A DNA stretch of 64,000 bases from Apium graveolens (Eukaryota > Streptophyta > Magnoliopsida > Apiales > Apiaceae). Below the pieces are notes generated by a model. The model did no database searches. It was not told the origin of the DNA and worked only from the letters and a program-made list of their open reading frames with translations. The position numbers and the translations under genes were made by a program. How positions within the stretch are numbered: the first letter of the stretch is position 1; each line of letters begins with the position of its first letter. Shown in pieces: positions 11,631-25,222 of this stretch. The stretch spans positions 172,173,141 to 172,237,140 of the forward strand of contig NC_133655.1 in the NCBI RefSeq assembly GCF_009905375.1, written 5' to 3'.

Positions 11631-12961
11631 TGTTAGGTCCCAATGTGTTTGTAGAAGGGGGGGGGGTTGAATACAAACTGTACCGAATAATCGAATTAAA
11701 TGCGGAATAAAAATATGAAAAAAAATTCAAGTTAAATAAGAATATTATTGAACTTGAAAGGTGTTACAACAACTGTATCGATTACAAGGATTTAATCTCA
11801 AATTAATTATCACAAATCTAGAATAAATTCGACATGAACTTTTTCTATTTTTGTAATAAAAAGATTCAAATGCTAAACGCAATTTGAGATTAAGTTCTAG
11901 GGATTTTGATCCGCTAGATAGTTACACAAGAACAAGATAATGATTTCTAGTGGTTTGGATTTAACTTTACTAGCTAGAAATTATGATCTTGAATTTAGCA
12001 GAGAAGAGATGATATATTTTTCAGCTTCTGCTTTTCTTTGTTCTTGAACTGTTTTTCGGATTTTTTTTTGAATTCTGTTGTTTCTGTTGTTTTTGTAATC
12101 AATCAACCTTTGATTTAATTGGCAAGACAATCCTTTTAGCTCAGCAAGACAATCCATTGAGCTAGCAAGACAATCCATTGAGCTAGCAAGACTTTCGGTG
12201 AGACTATTGATTGAACTAGCAAGATAATCAGAATGAACTGGCAAGACAATCCTCCTCCCAGTGTAATATTCGGTATGACAATTGAAATGACTTGGCATGA
12301 CAATCGGTATGACAATCCAGATTGTCATGCTAGTTCATTTTCAATTGTCTTGCTGATTTAAACTGATTTTAATCCAAAAACAATTCTGAAAAATCTTAAT
12401 ATTAATTCAGAATTAATTAATCAATTAATTCAATTAATAAATAAATTAATCTTTGCAGATATAATTTATTTTCTTAATTAAATTATATGACTTAATTAAT
12501 TAATAGAGAATTAATACTATTCTTGAACTGCAACCATTCTTCTGCAAATCTTCTGAAAATCACTGAAAATTATGAATCAATTCCACCACTTCAATGTTGA
12601 CACTCGATGTACTGTCTGGTTCATGAGTGACTAACTTCCGTGACGTATCTTCATGTCTTGACTTTGATACTTGATTTTCTTCAGATTAAATCCTTGTAAT
12701 TATCTGATACCCTGACGAGATCTCTGTCACTTGATTAAATCCACAATCTTGATTTATATCACTGAGGCATGATCAATTTCTTGAACTTCTTCCAGTGAAT
12801 TAATTCCTCAAGTCTGTAGATGAACCTTGTTTCTGAATCTTTTGACAGATGCTACTTGGGGAGATCTCTTTGACGGTAGATCCACTATTTACTTATTACA
12901 TTCTTATTTGAGTTGAGTTAAATCCTCGAATATACAAATAGGCTATGACATATGCCTTACA
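11631..12961 (-). repeat. 3' LTR of TR-GAG-1
   Basis: 1331 bp, direct repeat of 17684-19007. It includes a run of ten G at about 11657-11666 that is shorter in the other LTR, and a cluster of short repeats based on CAAGACAATC / GAGCTAGCAAGAC at about 12120-12355. No gene. Confidence 0.88.
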
Positions 12962-15328
12962 ATCTCCCCCTATTTGTTTGTTAGACAATAACACACAAAT
13001 ACCTAGAGGATAACTCAACTAACAAATAAGAAAAAAGATATAAACAGAAATGCAAAGTAAATAGCAGAAAAATTCTGGACTAGATTTAACATTTTCCAGA
13101 TTCCAAATAGATGTTCCTCTAGACTAAACATATCTTCAAGTAGTTTCATCTTATTTTGTACAACCACATTTCCTATTGAGAAGCCCATATCTCTCTTGCT
13201 TCTCCCCCTATGAGAATCAACTGATTAAAGAAGATCATCTTCATTTACCACCTCTCCCGTACAATAGGATCCGCAGATAAAAACCAATGGTACTCCCCTA
13301 ACAGCTTCTTCCCTTACTAGAAAATCACCTTGTGTTTACCACCTCTCCCGTACAATAGGATCCGTAGTTACAAACAACAATGGTGTGGTGTAGTGTACAT
13401 GTAGGATCTTTTTCTTCCTCCTTGCTATTTCTCCCCCTTAGTTGAAGAATCCTCCAAACTATTACTTAAGCTTTTATCTCCCCCTTAAAGAAGGAATGTA
13501 TGCCGTCGTCTGAAGGAGTTCTCATATTTCACTTGGTTGGAAAAGAAATAACAAGTGTTTCTCTTTCTTCCTCACTGTGAGTGTGTGATTCTGTTTAGTG
13601 TACCTCACATGTGTTTCACTCTTCTCTCCACTCGTGTTTACACTCATTCTCACAAGTGTATCACTCCACTCATAGATCCAACATTCAGCTGTACCTGCAA
13701 GGAAAATCACCTTAGCCATCCTTAAGGAGGTCACAGGTGGTGCAATGGGAGTTCGTAAATCCCCATCCTTGTTAAACTCGTCAGATGAATCTGAGTCATA
13801 ATCTACAAGTTGCTAGTTTCCCTTTTAGGGTTCCAGATTTGAATTCTGGGAAGGTAAACAATGATCCAAAGAATTTAGCATAAAGATCAAGGTTCCCTTC
13901 TAATGTCTGTGAAGACATTTCCTTGTGACTCATCAGGTAATATCTGAATCATTGTCAACAAGTTGCCGATCTGCACCTATGTCAGATCCACTATCTGCAG
14001 ATGCATCCAGGGGATTTAAGCCTGGGGAGGTAGACACTGACCACTGACATATGGCTTTTGGATCAGTATCCTCTCCTAACACCAGTAAAGGCAATTGGTC
14101 CATTAACGAACCTTGAACAATCGAATCTGACCTTAAAATGGTCGAAACTCTTGTTTCCGTCAACTCATCCTTTGTGTGTGTGACCTCTCCTTGTGCATCA
14201 AAAATTGTTTATGTTTGAAGTGGTGTTACTACATCGGATACCTTGGCCGACATGCAAATTTCAATAGACGCACCCTGTTGAGAGAATGAATCTAGTAACT
14301 GTTTTTGTGCCTTTTCAGCCATTACATCTTTTTGAGAAGATGTATGGGGGCTAGCAGTTGTCTCGGTTTAAATACTACTCATCTATATAGGAGACAGAGC
14401 TACTGGGTTGACTACAGAACCTTCCTTATGTGGTGCACTAAGGCACTATCTCCCTCACGCTCATTCATACTATATTTAGTGGTAAGAGAGTGTTGGTTGG
14501 TTCTATTTCTCTGTTTGTCTTTACAGTCTGGGATAGATGTTGTGGGTTTTCAACCTCATGACTGTCAATGAAAGAAAGCCATTGGAGACTGAACCTGTAT
14601 CACAAAACATATGGTAATAGAGAGAAAGTGATTTACAATAGTGATTTCAAAAGATTTTACATTATAGGAAATCACTAATGTAGAAAGAAGTTTGAGTTCA
14701 ATGATAGCATTATCAATATATCACTGCACATATAAAACAATATGATTGTGCCTAGTGATAAGAGAGTTATAAATATGACGACTCTACTAGTTCATATTAA
14801 ATTATAATTTCAGTTAGAGTGTCATACCATGTCCTTGACGATTGCTTGAGTAGTACACTAGTTCATACCAACCTGAAGTGAGATTGTGAAGAAGAGATTG
14901 CATAGTCCAATAGATCTGCAGCTGCAAAGTCCATGAACTGTGGTGCATTGACTTCCTCTTTTGACTCACCAACCAGGAGTACACTTGTACACATCTTACT
15001 AGAGTCCAATTCCAAGTGTAATGTGTAGCAGGTGCCTGATATGTCATAATATTCTCAAGTCTCGTCACTGGTGCTATATGTTAGATACTGCTTCCTGATA
15101 ATAACCTAGCACAATATAAAAATTTTCAATGATAACATTCCCAGCTTGCGAACAGCCATATCCCTCAGATAAACCTTTGCTGTTATCTCCAAAGGTAACC
15201 AGTGGGCCAGCTTTCTCAATCCACATTTGATAGCAGGGCTCTATCTCCGGTCATATGTCTTGATGATCCACTTGTCAAGAATCTACACTACCGGTTACAC
15301 CTGTATACTGCCCTGCACTTCAAATGGA
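12962..15328 (-). other. Post-gag region of TR-GAG-1: no pol, remnants only
   Basis: About 2.4 kb without an intact gene. Reading on the minus strand from gag, a protease remnant comes first (SGSSRHMTGD-like coding at about 15210-15290, broken). Unrecognised sequence follows, then a degenerate frame at 14163-13933 (76 codons, shared with TR-GAG-2), a 30-bp repeat present twice (13244-13273 and 13335-13364, 91 bp apart), and purine tracts ending at the LTR (CTCCCCCTATTTG on plus, from 12963). RT, RNase H and integrase are absent. Confidence 0.7.
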
Positions 15329-17587
15329 TTAGACCTTCCTCGGAACCCAAACTTGGTTGGGCCCGGCATACTTGTAGAATTGTCCTTTGTCAGGCAAAAC
15401 AACATTTTTAATTTTAATGGTCTCAACATCCTCAATGACTGAACATTTGACCTTGTAAACAGCCTTAACAAATTTCTGTTTAGGCTTAGGCACAAATGTC
15501 TCCTTTCTAGCCTTAGAAAGACTAGCAGTCTTAGACCTATCATGGTTCTTGTTATTCACATGCTGACGAGGAGTAGTCTTATCATTAGAAACATGCTTAC
15601 CATTAAAATAAGCATACATCAAATTAAAAGCACAAGACATACAATTAGCAACACCACATGCTTTATGAGAGTGATTAACAGCAGGCAATTTATGCATGGT
15701 AGATATATCATTTTTGTTATCCAACTCATGTGTGTCTGAGTTAGTCTCAGTTGCTTTCACAACTTTGACTGGAACTTTCGACACACTTGACTTGGAAACT
15801 ACCTTCTCATTAGCATGATCTTCAGCACGTATTTCTTCCTGAATAACAGAAGAGGTCGCATCAAATGGTTCAGCAATTAATGCTTTATAGAGGGGTTCAT
15901 CAACACCCTTAAGCACATGTGGTACTTCCCTCCCTTTAGCACAGACATGAGGAGGGGAGTTTATGCCTAATTCTCCAATAGCAACATTGTAATCATAACC
16001 TATTCCAGATGTTTGATTAACAACTTGTTTACTGTAGAACTTTTTAGCCTTCGAACAAGAATTGAAGTAGGCTCTAACCTTAGTCTCAAGACCGGTGATC
16101 TTGTCTTTGAGAATAGTTTCGAGTTTTCTATAACAGTCAACTCTATTCTCTAGAAAAGATACTTGTTCTTTTAACTTGTCTTGATTAATGTGCACAAGTC
16201 TTAATTCATTGACCTCTTTCTCAAGGTCTTTGATCTGTAAACTTAACAGTTCATTATCACGACGAGCACAATCTAAGTTACCTCCTAGATGATAAACTAA
16301 TTCAGCATCAGTAAATTTTACCTCTTTTCTTGACGATGAAGCTTTTCCATCAATAGCCATAAGAGCAAGATTCCCTTTTTCTTCATCTTCACTATCAGTA
16401 TCATCCCAGCTTCTTCCCGTTGCCAGATAAGCCCTTTCAGAGTTACTCTTCTGATTTGAATCATAAGAGTTCTTTCTTACTTGCTTTGGCTTCCTACATT
16501 CTATGGAAAAGTGTCCCAACTCATTACAGTTATAGCATCTAATGGTGCTCCGATCAACCATCCCTGTTTTGTATCCACCACTGCTGGTGTTAGAGGATGA
16601 AGATCCACCTTTCTGGAATTTGTTGTAGTTGGACTTGTACTTGAACTTGGGATTTCTCTTGAATCTGACATCGGAGAATCTCTTGACAATTTGGGCCATT
16701 GACTCATCTTCCAATTGCTCCAGCTCTTCCAAGGAATAAAAATCATCACTGGATTGATTTGTAGTAGGAGGATCATATTCTGCTACTATCACATTTTCCT
16801 CAGCCTTGGAAAACTGTACCATTCTCTCCGACTGTTGAGATTGTTGTTGTTGTTGACCTTCAGCTACAAGAGCAGTAGATGTGCTGACCATTCTATCTTT
16901 CCCATAGACTTCCTTCTGCTGAATCTGCTCCAACTCATAGGTTTTTAACACACCATAGAGTCTATCCAAAGAAATCTCACTCAGATCTCTAGCTTCTCTA
17001 ATGGCAGTGATTCTATGTTCAAGATGAGTTGGCAGTGTTAAAAGGAACTTTTTCTTGACCTCCCTGATTGAATAATATTTCCCATTTATGTTCAGGTTGT
17101 TGATCAACGCATTGTACCTCTCAAACACTTCTGTAATTCCTTCTCATGGATTTGATTTAAAATATTCATACTTAGAGGTTAGGATCTCCAACTTGTTCTC
17201 CCTAACTTCCTCTGTGCCTTCATTAATCACCTTAATAGTTTCCCACATGTGTTTGGAATTTTTACAGTTCATCACATGTCTGTTCATCAAGGGATCAATG
17301 GAATCAATTAATATTAATTGAAGGCTGGCATCCAAGGAAGCTTCTTCCTTTTCAGCAGGAGTAAAATCTTCAGGCTCTTTTGGATAGGTTCTAGCTTTGG
17401 TAATCACAACATCATCTTCTATTACCTCTGGTTCAATAACCATCGGAGTTTTTGGACCCTTCTTTAACAAGTTCAGATATTTGGGATTTGCAACTTATAA
17501 AAATAATAGCATCTTCTTCTTCCACATGATGTAATTTTCTTTATCAAATAGTGGAATTTTAATGGTTCCAACTTTTTGTGAAGTCAT
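15329..17587 (-). pseudogene. gag: TR-GAG-1 gag (pseudogene)
   Basis: The start is the ATG at 17587-17585 (MTSQKVGT-like). The same Gag as in TR-GAG-2: UBN2-type gag domain, one CCHC knuckle (CYNCNELGHFSIEC), an acidic segment, a coiled coil and the ending GPNQVWVPRKV. Two nonsense codons break it: a TAA near 17495 where TR-GAG-2 has CAA, and a TGA at about 17141-17143 where TR-GAG-2 has GGA. The remaining 599-codon stretch (17128-15329) is open. Gag packages element RNA into particles; this copy could give only fragments. Confidence 0.88.
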
Positions 17588-17669
17588 TATGAATTTTTGA
17601 ATAAATAAAAATTCAAGGAGTTGAAAAATCACAAAACTCTAGGATCTTGATTTGTTCATTAATCAGAAG

Positions 17670-17681
17670 GCTCTGATACCA
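17670..17681 (-). other. PBS of TR-GAG-1
   Basis: The plus strand reads GCTCTGATACCA, the complement of the initiator tRNA-Met PBS, two bases from the LTR boundary at 17684. It shows that the element runs on the minus strand and that the right-hand LTR is the 5' LTR. Confidence 0.92.
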
Positions 17682-17683
17682 AT

Positions 17684-19007
17684 TGTTAGGTCCCAATGTG
17701 TTTGTAGAAGGGGGGTTGAATAAAAACCGTACCGAATAATCGAATTAAATGCGGAATAAAAATATGAAACAAAATTCAAGTTAAATAAGAATATTATTAA
17801 ACTTGAAAGGTGTTACAACAACTGTATCGATTACAAGGAATTAATCTCAAATTAATTATCACAAATATAGAATAAATTCGACATGAACTTTTTCTATTTT
17901 TGTAATAAAAAGATTCAAATGCTAAACGCAATTTGAGATTAAGTTCTAGGGATTTTGATCCGCTAGATAGTTACACAAGAACAAGATAATGATTTCTAGT
18001 GGTTTGGATTTAACTTTACTAGCTAGAAATTGTGATCTTGAATTTAGCAGAGAAGAGATGATATATTTTTCAGCTTCTGCTTTTCTTTGTTCTTGAACTG
18101 TTTTTGGGATTTTTTTTGACTTCTGTTGCTTCTGTTGTTTTTGTAATCAATCAACCTTTGATTTAATTGGCAAGACAATCCTTTTAGCTCATCAAGACAA
18201 TCCATTGAGCTAGCAAGACAATCCATTGAGCTAGCAAGACTTTCGATGAGACTATTGATTGAACTAGCAAGACAATCAGAATGAACTGGCAAGACAATCC
18301 TCCTCCCAGTGTAACTTTCGGTATGACAATTGAAATGACTTGGCATGACAATCTATGACAATCCAGATTGTCATGCTAGTTCATTTTCAATTGTCTTGCT
18401 GATTTAAACTGATTTTAATCCAAAAACAATTCTGAAAAATCTTAATATTAATTCAGAATTAATTAATCAATTAATTTAATTAATAAATAAATTAATCTTT
18501 GCAGATATAATTTATTTTCTTAATTAAATTATATGACTTAATTAATTAATAGAGAATTAATACTATTCTTGAACTGCAACCATTCTTCTGCAAATCTTCT
18601 GAAAATCACTGAAAATTATGAATCAATTCCACCACTTCAATGTTGACACTCGATGTACTGTCTGGTTCATGAGTGACTAACTTCCGTGACGTATCTTGAT
18701 GTCTTGACTTTGATACATGATTTTCTTCAGATTAAATCCTTGTAATTATCTGATACCCTGACGAGATCTCTGTCACTTGATTAAATCCACAATCTTGATT
18801 TATATCACTGAGGCATGATCAATTTCTTGAACTTCTTCCAATGAATTAATTCCTCAAGTCTGTAGATGAACCTTGTTTCTGAACCCTTTGATAGATGCTA
18901 CTTGGGGAGATCTCTTTGACGGTAGATCCACTATTTACTTATTACATTCTTATTTGAGTTGAGTTAAATCCTCGAATATACAAATAGGCTATGACATATG
19001 CCTTACA
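17684..19007 (-). repeat. 5' LTR of TR-GAG-1
   Basis: 1324 bp, TGTTAGGTCCC...CCTTACA in plus orientation. It matches 11631-12961 with at least 20 scattered differences and small indels. It carries the same short-repeat cluster (CAAGACAATC units, about 18170-18410). The promoter of the element would lie here; no convincing TATA box was assigned. Confidence 0.88.
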
Positions 19008-20205
19008 AAAAGGTTTAGGGGAACCCAAGTAATAAGATCCCGGGTATGATCCCTCAAACGATAAACGAGAACGAAAGTTAAGCGAACCGTATAACAGATA
19101 AGCGGTCATTAGCCAAGTAATTAGGGGTTAATCAAAGAGGTTAGTGGATGATGATGTCATCACACCACAAGGAAAAAACATGTGGAAATTGGATGACATA
19201 AGAAAGATGACATAAGCATGATAAAAAGAAGTGTGTTGTTGGTTGATTCTTGGCCATGCAAAAGTTACCATGGTAAATCCTAAAAATTAGCCAAGACATA
19301 AAAAGAAACAAAACAAATATCGTAACACAAACTTGGAGTTGACTTTCCCTTTCAAGAACATCAAGCTCTCGGCTCTTCATCTTTTTAAAGAGGAGAAAAT
19401 CCAAAACTAAGATCCAAGCCTTGTTAAATTGTGAGGTAATTGTCAAAGGTTCCTTATACTTAGATATAGCTATCCTATGAATCTAATCTTCCATTTCCTT
19501 CACAATCTCTTTCAATAAATCATTGAAGAAGAGAGTGAATAGTGTTTTCAAGAACTTGAAACTTTTGATCTTGTGTTTTTGTTTAGATATAGCTTTGGTA
19601 ACAATATTCAAAGGTTGTTTCAAGCTCCTTAGTTACTTCTACTCACCAAGGAAGGTATAATCTCTTACCCTAACCTTATTATTGAATATTAGAGCTTGTT
19701 ATGATTGGTATAGTCCATGGAAAGTATGATTCTTGTATATTTAGAGTTTGGTTGGATTTGTAATGAGTTTGAGTTGTAAATCTTGGATTATTGGTTAATG
19801 AACTTAAGTATAGCTTTTAGTTCATGTTTGGGGGTAGTATAAATTGGAAAATCTTGAGATGTTGGGACTGTTGTAGTGAAGTATGGATGGAGTTTGGTTG
19901 TAATGTTGATTGTGGGTTGATTTTTGGATTGATTGGAGTATTGTAAAATTTGGTAATCGCGTAAACATAGTCATTGTAATGCCCGATTTACCTTAGACTG
20001 TTTTTGTTCTTAACTTCAGGACCCGATGTACGGATTAGGATAAACGACCATTTTAAGTAACGACATTTCACGAACAAACCATTACCCCTCGCCTTACTTT
20101 GAAACCTTGGTGAAGGCCCTTAAATGACTAATTGGAGTATGAAACAATTATGTAAATTGGATTAGGCAGTTGGTAGAGTACTCGCGAAAGAATCGCCTTA
20201 AAATT
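19008..20205 (+). repeat. 3' LTR of gypsy A, segment 2
   Basis: Continuation of the gypsy A 3' LTR between TR-GAG-1 and gypsy B. It starts with the target copy AAAAG and ends with AAATT (20201-20205), the left target copy of gypsy B. It is non-coding. The 101-codon minus-strand ORF at 19141-19446 has no recognisable domain. Confidence 0.8.
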
Positions 20206-23200
20206 TGTAACGCCCTCCAGACCCGGGGTATAAGTCTGGGGGTCACTAGCTAAATACCAAACCTGTACAATTTGATTAACAATTAATAAATAAAAGAAAT
20301 TAAACCCCTTTAACACTAGCCAGGATCTTTTTAGGTTGAAGTATGAAAACAAGAACCACTAACTACTTTATTACAAACCAATTCAAAATCGCACAAGCTC
20401 TCTTTATTACAGGCCATTGTCTAATTCATTTTAAACTAAGTTCAACTTTTATTCAAACACACACACTATCTATCAACAGTCCACCTGCTCGGGCAACTCA
20501 AAGCTTTCTTCCTGGATTGGGATCAACACCTTGGGTATAAGTGGATCCCGAGGCTTGACCCGCTTCTTTACCACTCGAGTCCTGATGGGTTTCATATTCC
20601 TTCTTAGCTGAAAACAATAAGGTGAACAACAACAAAAATGGGTGAGCCAAAAATTGCTCAACAAGTCCACAAAATATAAACAGTGTTAAAGCATTTTAAA
20701 TTAATCCGTAATCCCGGGTATATCTGCAAAGATATAACCCTCACGAGAATTGAAAGAAGGCCATTACTGGCGAATACAAATGAACTAAACTAGACACAAG
20801 TTCACATCTATATTCTGTTGATCAGTCAGAATATACTGCAGATCTATATCTCACTATATAGATCCAGTCGGGTAGCCAGGCACTACGGCCCATGTCGAGG
20901 CACCAGTCATCCCGGTCCTCAGGATTAAGGCCCACTCAATCCCAAAAATATCATTATCCAGTCCATCGCTTAGCAACCGGAACAATCGATATGCTTTGAT
21001 ATATTCTAAACACCAGAATATATCAATCTCAATGTATCATCAATGGAATATGAATCAAGAATCCAAAGAAACGGAGAAATCAAGAATCGAAATGAAATAT
21101 GAACAAAGGAATAGCAAGTGTGTATCAGTGATTAAGAACAAGAATCAAAAGAGTGCAAATGTGATAAGCATTTGAAGAAATATCACTATTCTGAAAATAG
21201 AATAGGGGAAAAAAAACTTGCCTTCTGTGCGATTCACTGCAATTAGATCACTTTCGTCTATCACCTTGGACTAATACCGACTCAACTTGCCTGGCTGGCT
21301 TAGCTTCTGTTAGCAAAACAGACTGGTTAAGTCACTTCGAACTTCAATTGCATCTTGAATCGACTTTACACCGTTCCTAACATCTACCCATGCGCTTATG
21401 ACCGACTCATGTATTACTTATTAGAAATTAAGACTCAATTAACCACGTAATACACATAAGCACATAAGCACATAATCATTTTTATAGTTAAAATAATTTT
21501 TAGAACCAAAATCGACTCGCTGATTGCTCAACTGATCGTTATCTGACTAGTTTCCCATTTTTTCGGAATTTTTCAGACTCGTCTCGGTACGCATTTCGAA
21601 TGATAATCAAACAAGTAACAAAATCAACTAATTTTTAGAAGAAATTAAGCTTTGACATTATATTTAATGAAAAGAATTCATTTTTCTGAGTCAAAAGGCT
21701 TTCGTTTTACTCGAATCGGACTAACGGTCTAATTATTATCAATTAAACACTCATAATTCCATTTATTATTCACTATAAATAATTATTACTAATTTTTCTA
21801 AAACACAAAAATAATTTTTAAACCATTATTTAAGAAAAATCAGAATTAAAAATGATTTTTCTATAATTTTTGGAATTAAAATGAATTTTTTATGATTTAT
21901 TGAAAATTATTTGATTAATTATCAAAATAATTAATCATTTTTAAATAATTAATAAATAGTTAATAAATAATAAATAAATAATTAAGAAAATAATTCAATC
22001 TGATTTTTAGAAAATAATTCAGAATTATTTATAATATAAATCAATTAATTAAACAATTAATTAATCAATTTATAAAATAAATAAATCTAATTTTTAAAAT
22101 TAGTAAAAATAAAATAAAATTAAAAATCCAGAAACAGATGTCAGAAATAAAAAATCTGACAATTCAGATCAAAACCGGGTAATCTGAACGAGTCAAACGG
22201 GTTGGATTCCGGGTCACCAAGAACACGCCGGAATTTTTCCAGATTCCGGTGAGTTCCCGGAGTCCGGCCAAGCTCCGATCAGCCCCAAATCAACACCGTT
22301 TGGTGCTGTTTTGGAGTGCTTTTCATTGAAAATCAACACAGCAATCCAACCACGGCCAAAACATCACAAAATAACCTTTGAATCAATTTCTCCGACGAAA
22401 TCGACATAAACTCCGGCCAAAAATCGAATTTGCAGAATCGTACATGAAATTGAACGTTTAATAGTGCAAATCAAAGCTAAGAACATATACAATCATAACC
22501 CTAACCTTTCAGGAACCACCGATTCACAGAAATCATCGAGTTGTATTTTGGAAATCTGACATAAACCCTGAAAATTGTGAATCACTATATAAACATCGTG
22601 TGTTCAATTAAACACCATGAATCGACTATAAATCATCTAACAAAGCTATATCAATCATCAAAACATCAAAATAACCCTAGAATCAAAAAGTCCTAATTCG
22701 AGCATAAACACTAGAAATCGATAATCAAAATCAAGGCATTAAAATATGAAATTGATGCAAGAAACAGAAAGAACGGATCAAAACCTTCGATTTGAGTACT
22801 TGAATCACACGATTTGATGCTGTAATCAGTGAGAAATCACGGCTTGATTCTTCAACCCGACTCTGTTCTTCCCGACCCGATTTCAGAGAATTTTGTGTAT
22901 TTTTGCAGATTTTAATGATTTATTAATTATAATTAAATAATAATTAGGCTATTTATAGTAGTAAAAATAATACTCCTAAATAAAATTAAGGGGCTAATTA
23001 TCCATTTAATAAAAATATTTGGCCCTAATTTTATAATTTTTGAGTATTAAAATTTAATTTATAATTATTTTATATATGCAATATATATGCCAAAATTTCC
23101 TAAAAATTGTGAATATTGCAAAAATGCAAAGAAATAATATAAATGAAAGTCCTATAATTTTATAAAAATAAAAATGTGATTTTTGTGGGGTTAACACCCA

Positions 23201-23545
23201 ATGGGGTCCGGAAAAGTCATTTTTCGTAAAACGAGAAAATTTATAAAATATCTAGATGTTCAGAATAATGCGATTGTAAAAGCCGTTTGATGAAAAATAA
23301 GGCCCATTATTTTACTTGAAATACTGGCTTTAAAATCATTATTTAGGTCGTAAAACATTTGAAATGAAAGCGATGAATGCCAAATAAAATATCTGAAAAA
23401 TACCTTAAAAATACAGAAATGACACAAAATGCACATAACATATAACAGTTAGATTTCAACAGATAATCACACGTAAATGACATATTAATACATATATTTT
23501 ATTATAAATATGATAAAATATAACGTAAATTTCCCGGTTGTTACA
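20206..23545 (-). repeat. 3' LTR of gypsy B
   Basis: 3340 bp, TGTAACGCCCTCC...GGTTGTTACA in plus orientation, a direct repeat of 29563-32882. AT-rich stretches occupy about 21720-22130 and 22900-23160. ORFs in it are mirrored in the other LTR and are not supported as genes. Confidence 0.92.
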
Positions 23546-23562
23546 TTCCCCCCCTTAATAGG
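23546..23562 (-). other. Polypurine tract of gypsy B
   Basis: The plus strand reads TTCCCCCCCTTAATAGG directly next to the LTR, so the minus strand has a purine tract (AAGGGGGGGAA) immediately before the 3' LTR start. Confidence 0.85.
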
Positions 23563-23581
23563 ATTATGTCCTCAGAATCTT

Positions 23582-25222
23582 CTATGAAAACAAATGAGGG
23601 TATTTCTCTAACATTTCACTTTCAAGTTCCCAGGTTGATTCTTCAACCATAGGGTTTCTCCACAACACTCGTACTAAATATACAGACTTATTTCTCAACA
23701 CTTTCTCTCGCTGATCTAAAATTCTTACCGGCTGCTCTACAAAAGATAAATCAGGTTGGATTTCTATCGGCTCATACTCTATTATATGCCTAGAATTAGG
23801 ATTATATCGCTTAAGCACTGACACGTGAAACACATTGTGAATATGCTGCATATGAGGCGGTAAGGCCAATTCGTACGCAAGTTTTCCTACTTTCTTCAAA
23901 ATTTCAAATGGTCCGACGTATCGTGGCTTCAATTTACCCTTCTTGCCAAATCTGGTCAATCCTTTCCATGGCGATATTTTAGGTAATACGTTTTCTCCTT
24001 CCTGATAGTTCATATCTTTTCTCACCTGGTCTGCATGTTTGCGTTGCCTATTTTGCGCTGCATCGAGTCGTTTTTGAATGAGTTCAATCTTTTCTTTTGT
24101 CTGCTGAATTAATTCTAGATCCAAAATCTTGCGTTCTCCAACTTCATCCCAATGTATTGGTGATCTGCATTTTCTCCCGTATAATGCCTCATACGGTGGC
24201 ATTCCAATGCTGGCGTGATAGCTTTTATTAAAAGAAAATTCCACTAAAGGTAAATGCTCATCCCAACTGCCTTCAAAATCGATCGCACAAACTCGTAGCA
24301 TGTCTTCAATCGTTTGGATAGTTCTTTCACTTTGCCCATCAGTTTGCGGATGATAAGCGGTACTCATGTTCAATTTAGTTCCAAGACATTCTTGAAATTG
24401 TCTCCAAAATCTTGAGTTGAAACGAGGATCTCGATCAGACACAATAGATATTGGAACTCCATGTCGCATTACAGTTTCCTTGAGATACAAATGCACTAAC
24501 TTGTTGAGTGAAAATCTTTCGTTAATTGGTAGAAAATGTGCCGACTTCGTGAGTCTGTCAATGATTACCCATATCGTATCATGATTTGCCCTAGTCCTCG
24601 GTAGTCCTACTACAAAATCCATCGCTAGATGTTCCCATTTCCATTCCGAAATGTCTAACGGTTGTAATAATCTGCTCGGACGTTGATGTTCCGCTTTAAC
24701 TCGCTGGCATGTGTAACATTTACTCACCCATTCTGCTATTTTCTTCTTCATGTTCGGCCACCAAAAGTTTTCCTTCAGATCGCGATACATTCTTGTGCTC
24801 CCTGGATGAATGGAATACTTTAAATTATGCGCATCTTGCAATATTTCTTCTTTTAATTCTACCACGTTAGGGATCCAGATTCTCGACGCAAAGTGTAAAA
24901 TTCCTTCATTTTCTTTCTGAGTTGTGATCTCTTCTCCCGTTAGGTCATCATCTTGACTCATCACTTCATCTTGACAGCGGTGAATCTTCTGTAACACCTC
25001 TAGTTGGAAAGTCATAGTGTAGATAGCTTCTGCAGATTCATCGAGAATATGAATCTCGATTTCCAATTTATCGAATTTATTGGCTAATTCTTCACATGAA
25101 GTTAACCGATTCAATCTTTCTTTCCTGCTCAGCGCATCTGCTACAACATTTGCTTTCCCTGGATGATAACTGATCGTGACATCGTAATCCTTTATCAATT
25201 CCAGCCATCGACGTTGTCGCAT
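23582..25222 (-). CDS. pol: Gypsy B RNase H C-terminus, integrase and chromodomain (intact 546-codon frame)
   Basis: This frame is an open 3' part of pol, not an independent gene. The end of RNase H ([16 protein letters not shown], residues 19-34) is followed by the integrase H2C2 finger (His132, His139, Cys169, Cys172). The core has Asp202 (MDFVVGL), Asp263 (VSDRDPRF) and Glu299 (GQSERT), which matches the D-x35-E spacing. GPFEIL/HNVFHVS motifs follow, then a chromodomain-like tail from about residue 485 to the end ([22 protein letters not shown]). All catalytic residues of integrase are present, unlike gypsy A. Upstream stops in RT and gag prevent a full polyprotein. Confidence 0.88.
   Translation of the reverse strand: MRQRRWLELIKDYDVTISYHPGKANVVADALSRKERLNRLTSCEELANKFDKLEIEIHILDESAEAIYTMTFQLEVLQKIHRCQDEVMSQDDDLTGEEITTQKENEGILHFASRIWIPNVVELKEEILQDAHNLKYSIHPGSTRMYRDLKENFWWPNMKKKIAEWVSKCYTCQRVKAEHQRPSRLLQPLDISEWKWEHLAMDFVVGLPRTRANHDTIWVIIDRLTKSAHFLPINERFSLNKLVHLYLKETVMRHGVPISIVSDRDPRFNSRFWRQFQECLGTKLNMSTAYHPQTDGQSERTIQTIEDMLRVCAIDFEGSWDEHLPLVEFSFNKSYHASIGMPPYEALYGRKCRSPIHWDEVGERKILDLELIQQTKEKIELIQKRLDAAQNRQRKHADQVRKDMNYQEGENVLPKISPWKGLTRFGKKGKLKPRYVGPFEILKKVGKLAYELALPPHMQHIHNVFHVSVLKRYNPNSRHIIEYEPIEIQPDLSFVEQPVRILDQREKVLRNKSVYLVRVLWRNPMVEESTWELESEMLEKYPHLFS

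Larger units (their letters stand above)
11631..19007 (-). mobile_element. TR-GAG-1: non-autonomous gag-only LTR retrotransposon, older copy
   Basis: Two direct LTRs (11631-12961 and 17684-19007) flank a minus-strand PBS, a broken gag and a 2.4-kb region without pol. The element starts TGTTAGGTCCC and ends CCTTACA in plus-strand terms. The TSDs are GAAAG (11626-11630) and AAAAG (19008-19012), one mismatch. Layout and sequence match TR-GAG-2 at 54629-62137 throughout, so the pol-less structure is a family trait rather than a one-off deletion. The LTRs differ at 20 or more positions by eye, so this copy is clearly older than TR-GAG-2. Gag with coiled coils and the conserved ending GPNQVWVP point to a Sirevirus-like ancestor. 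Confidence 0.88.
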
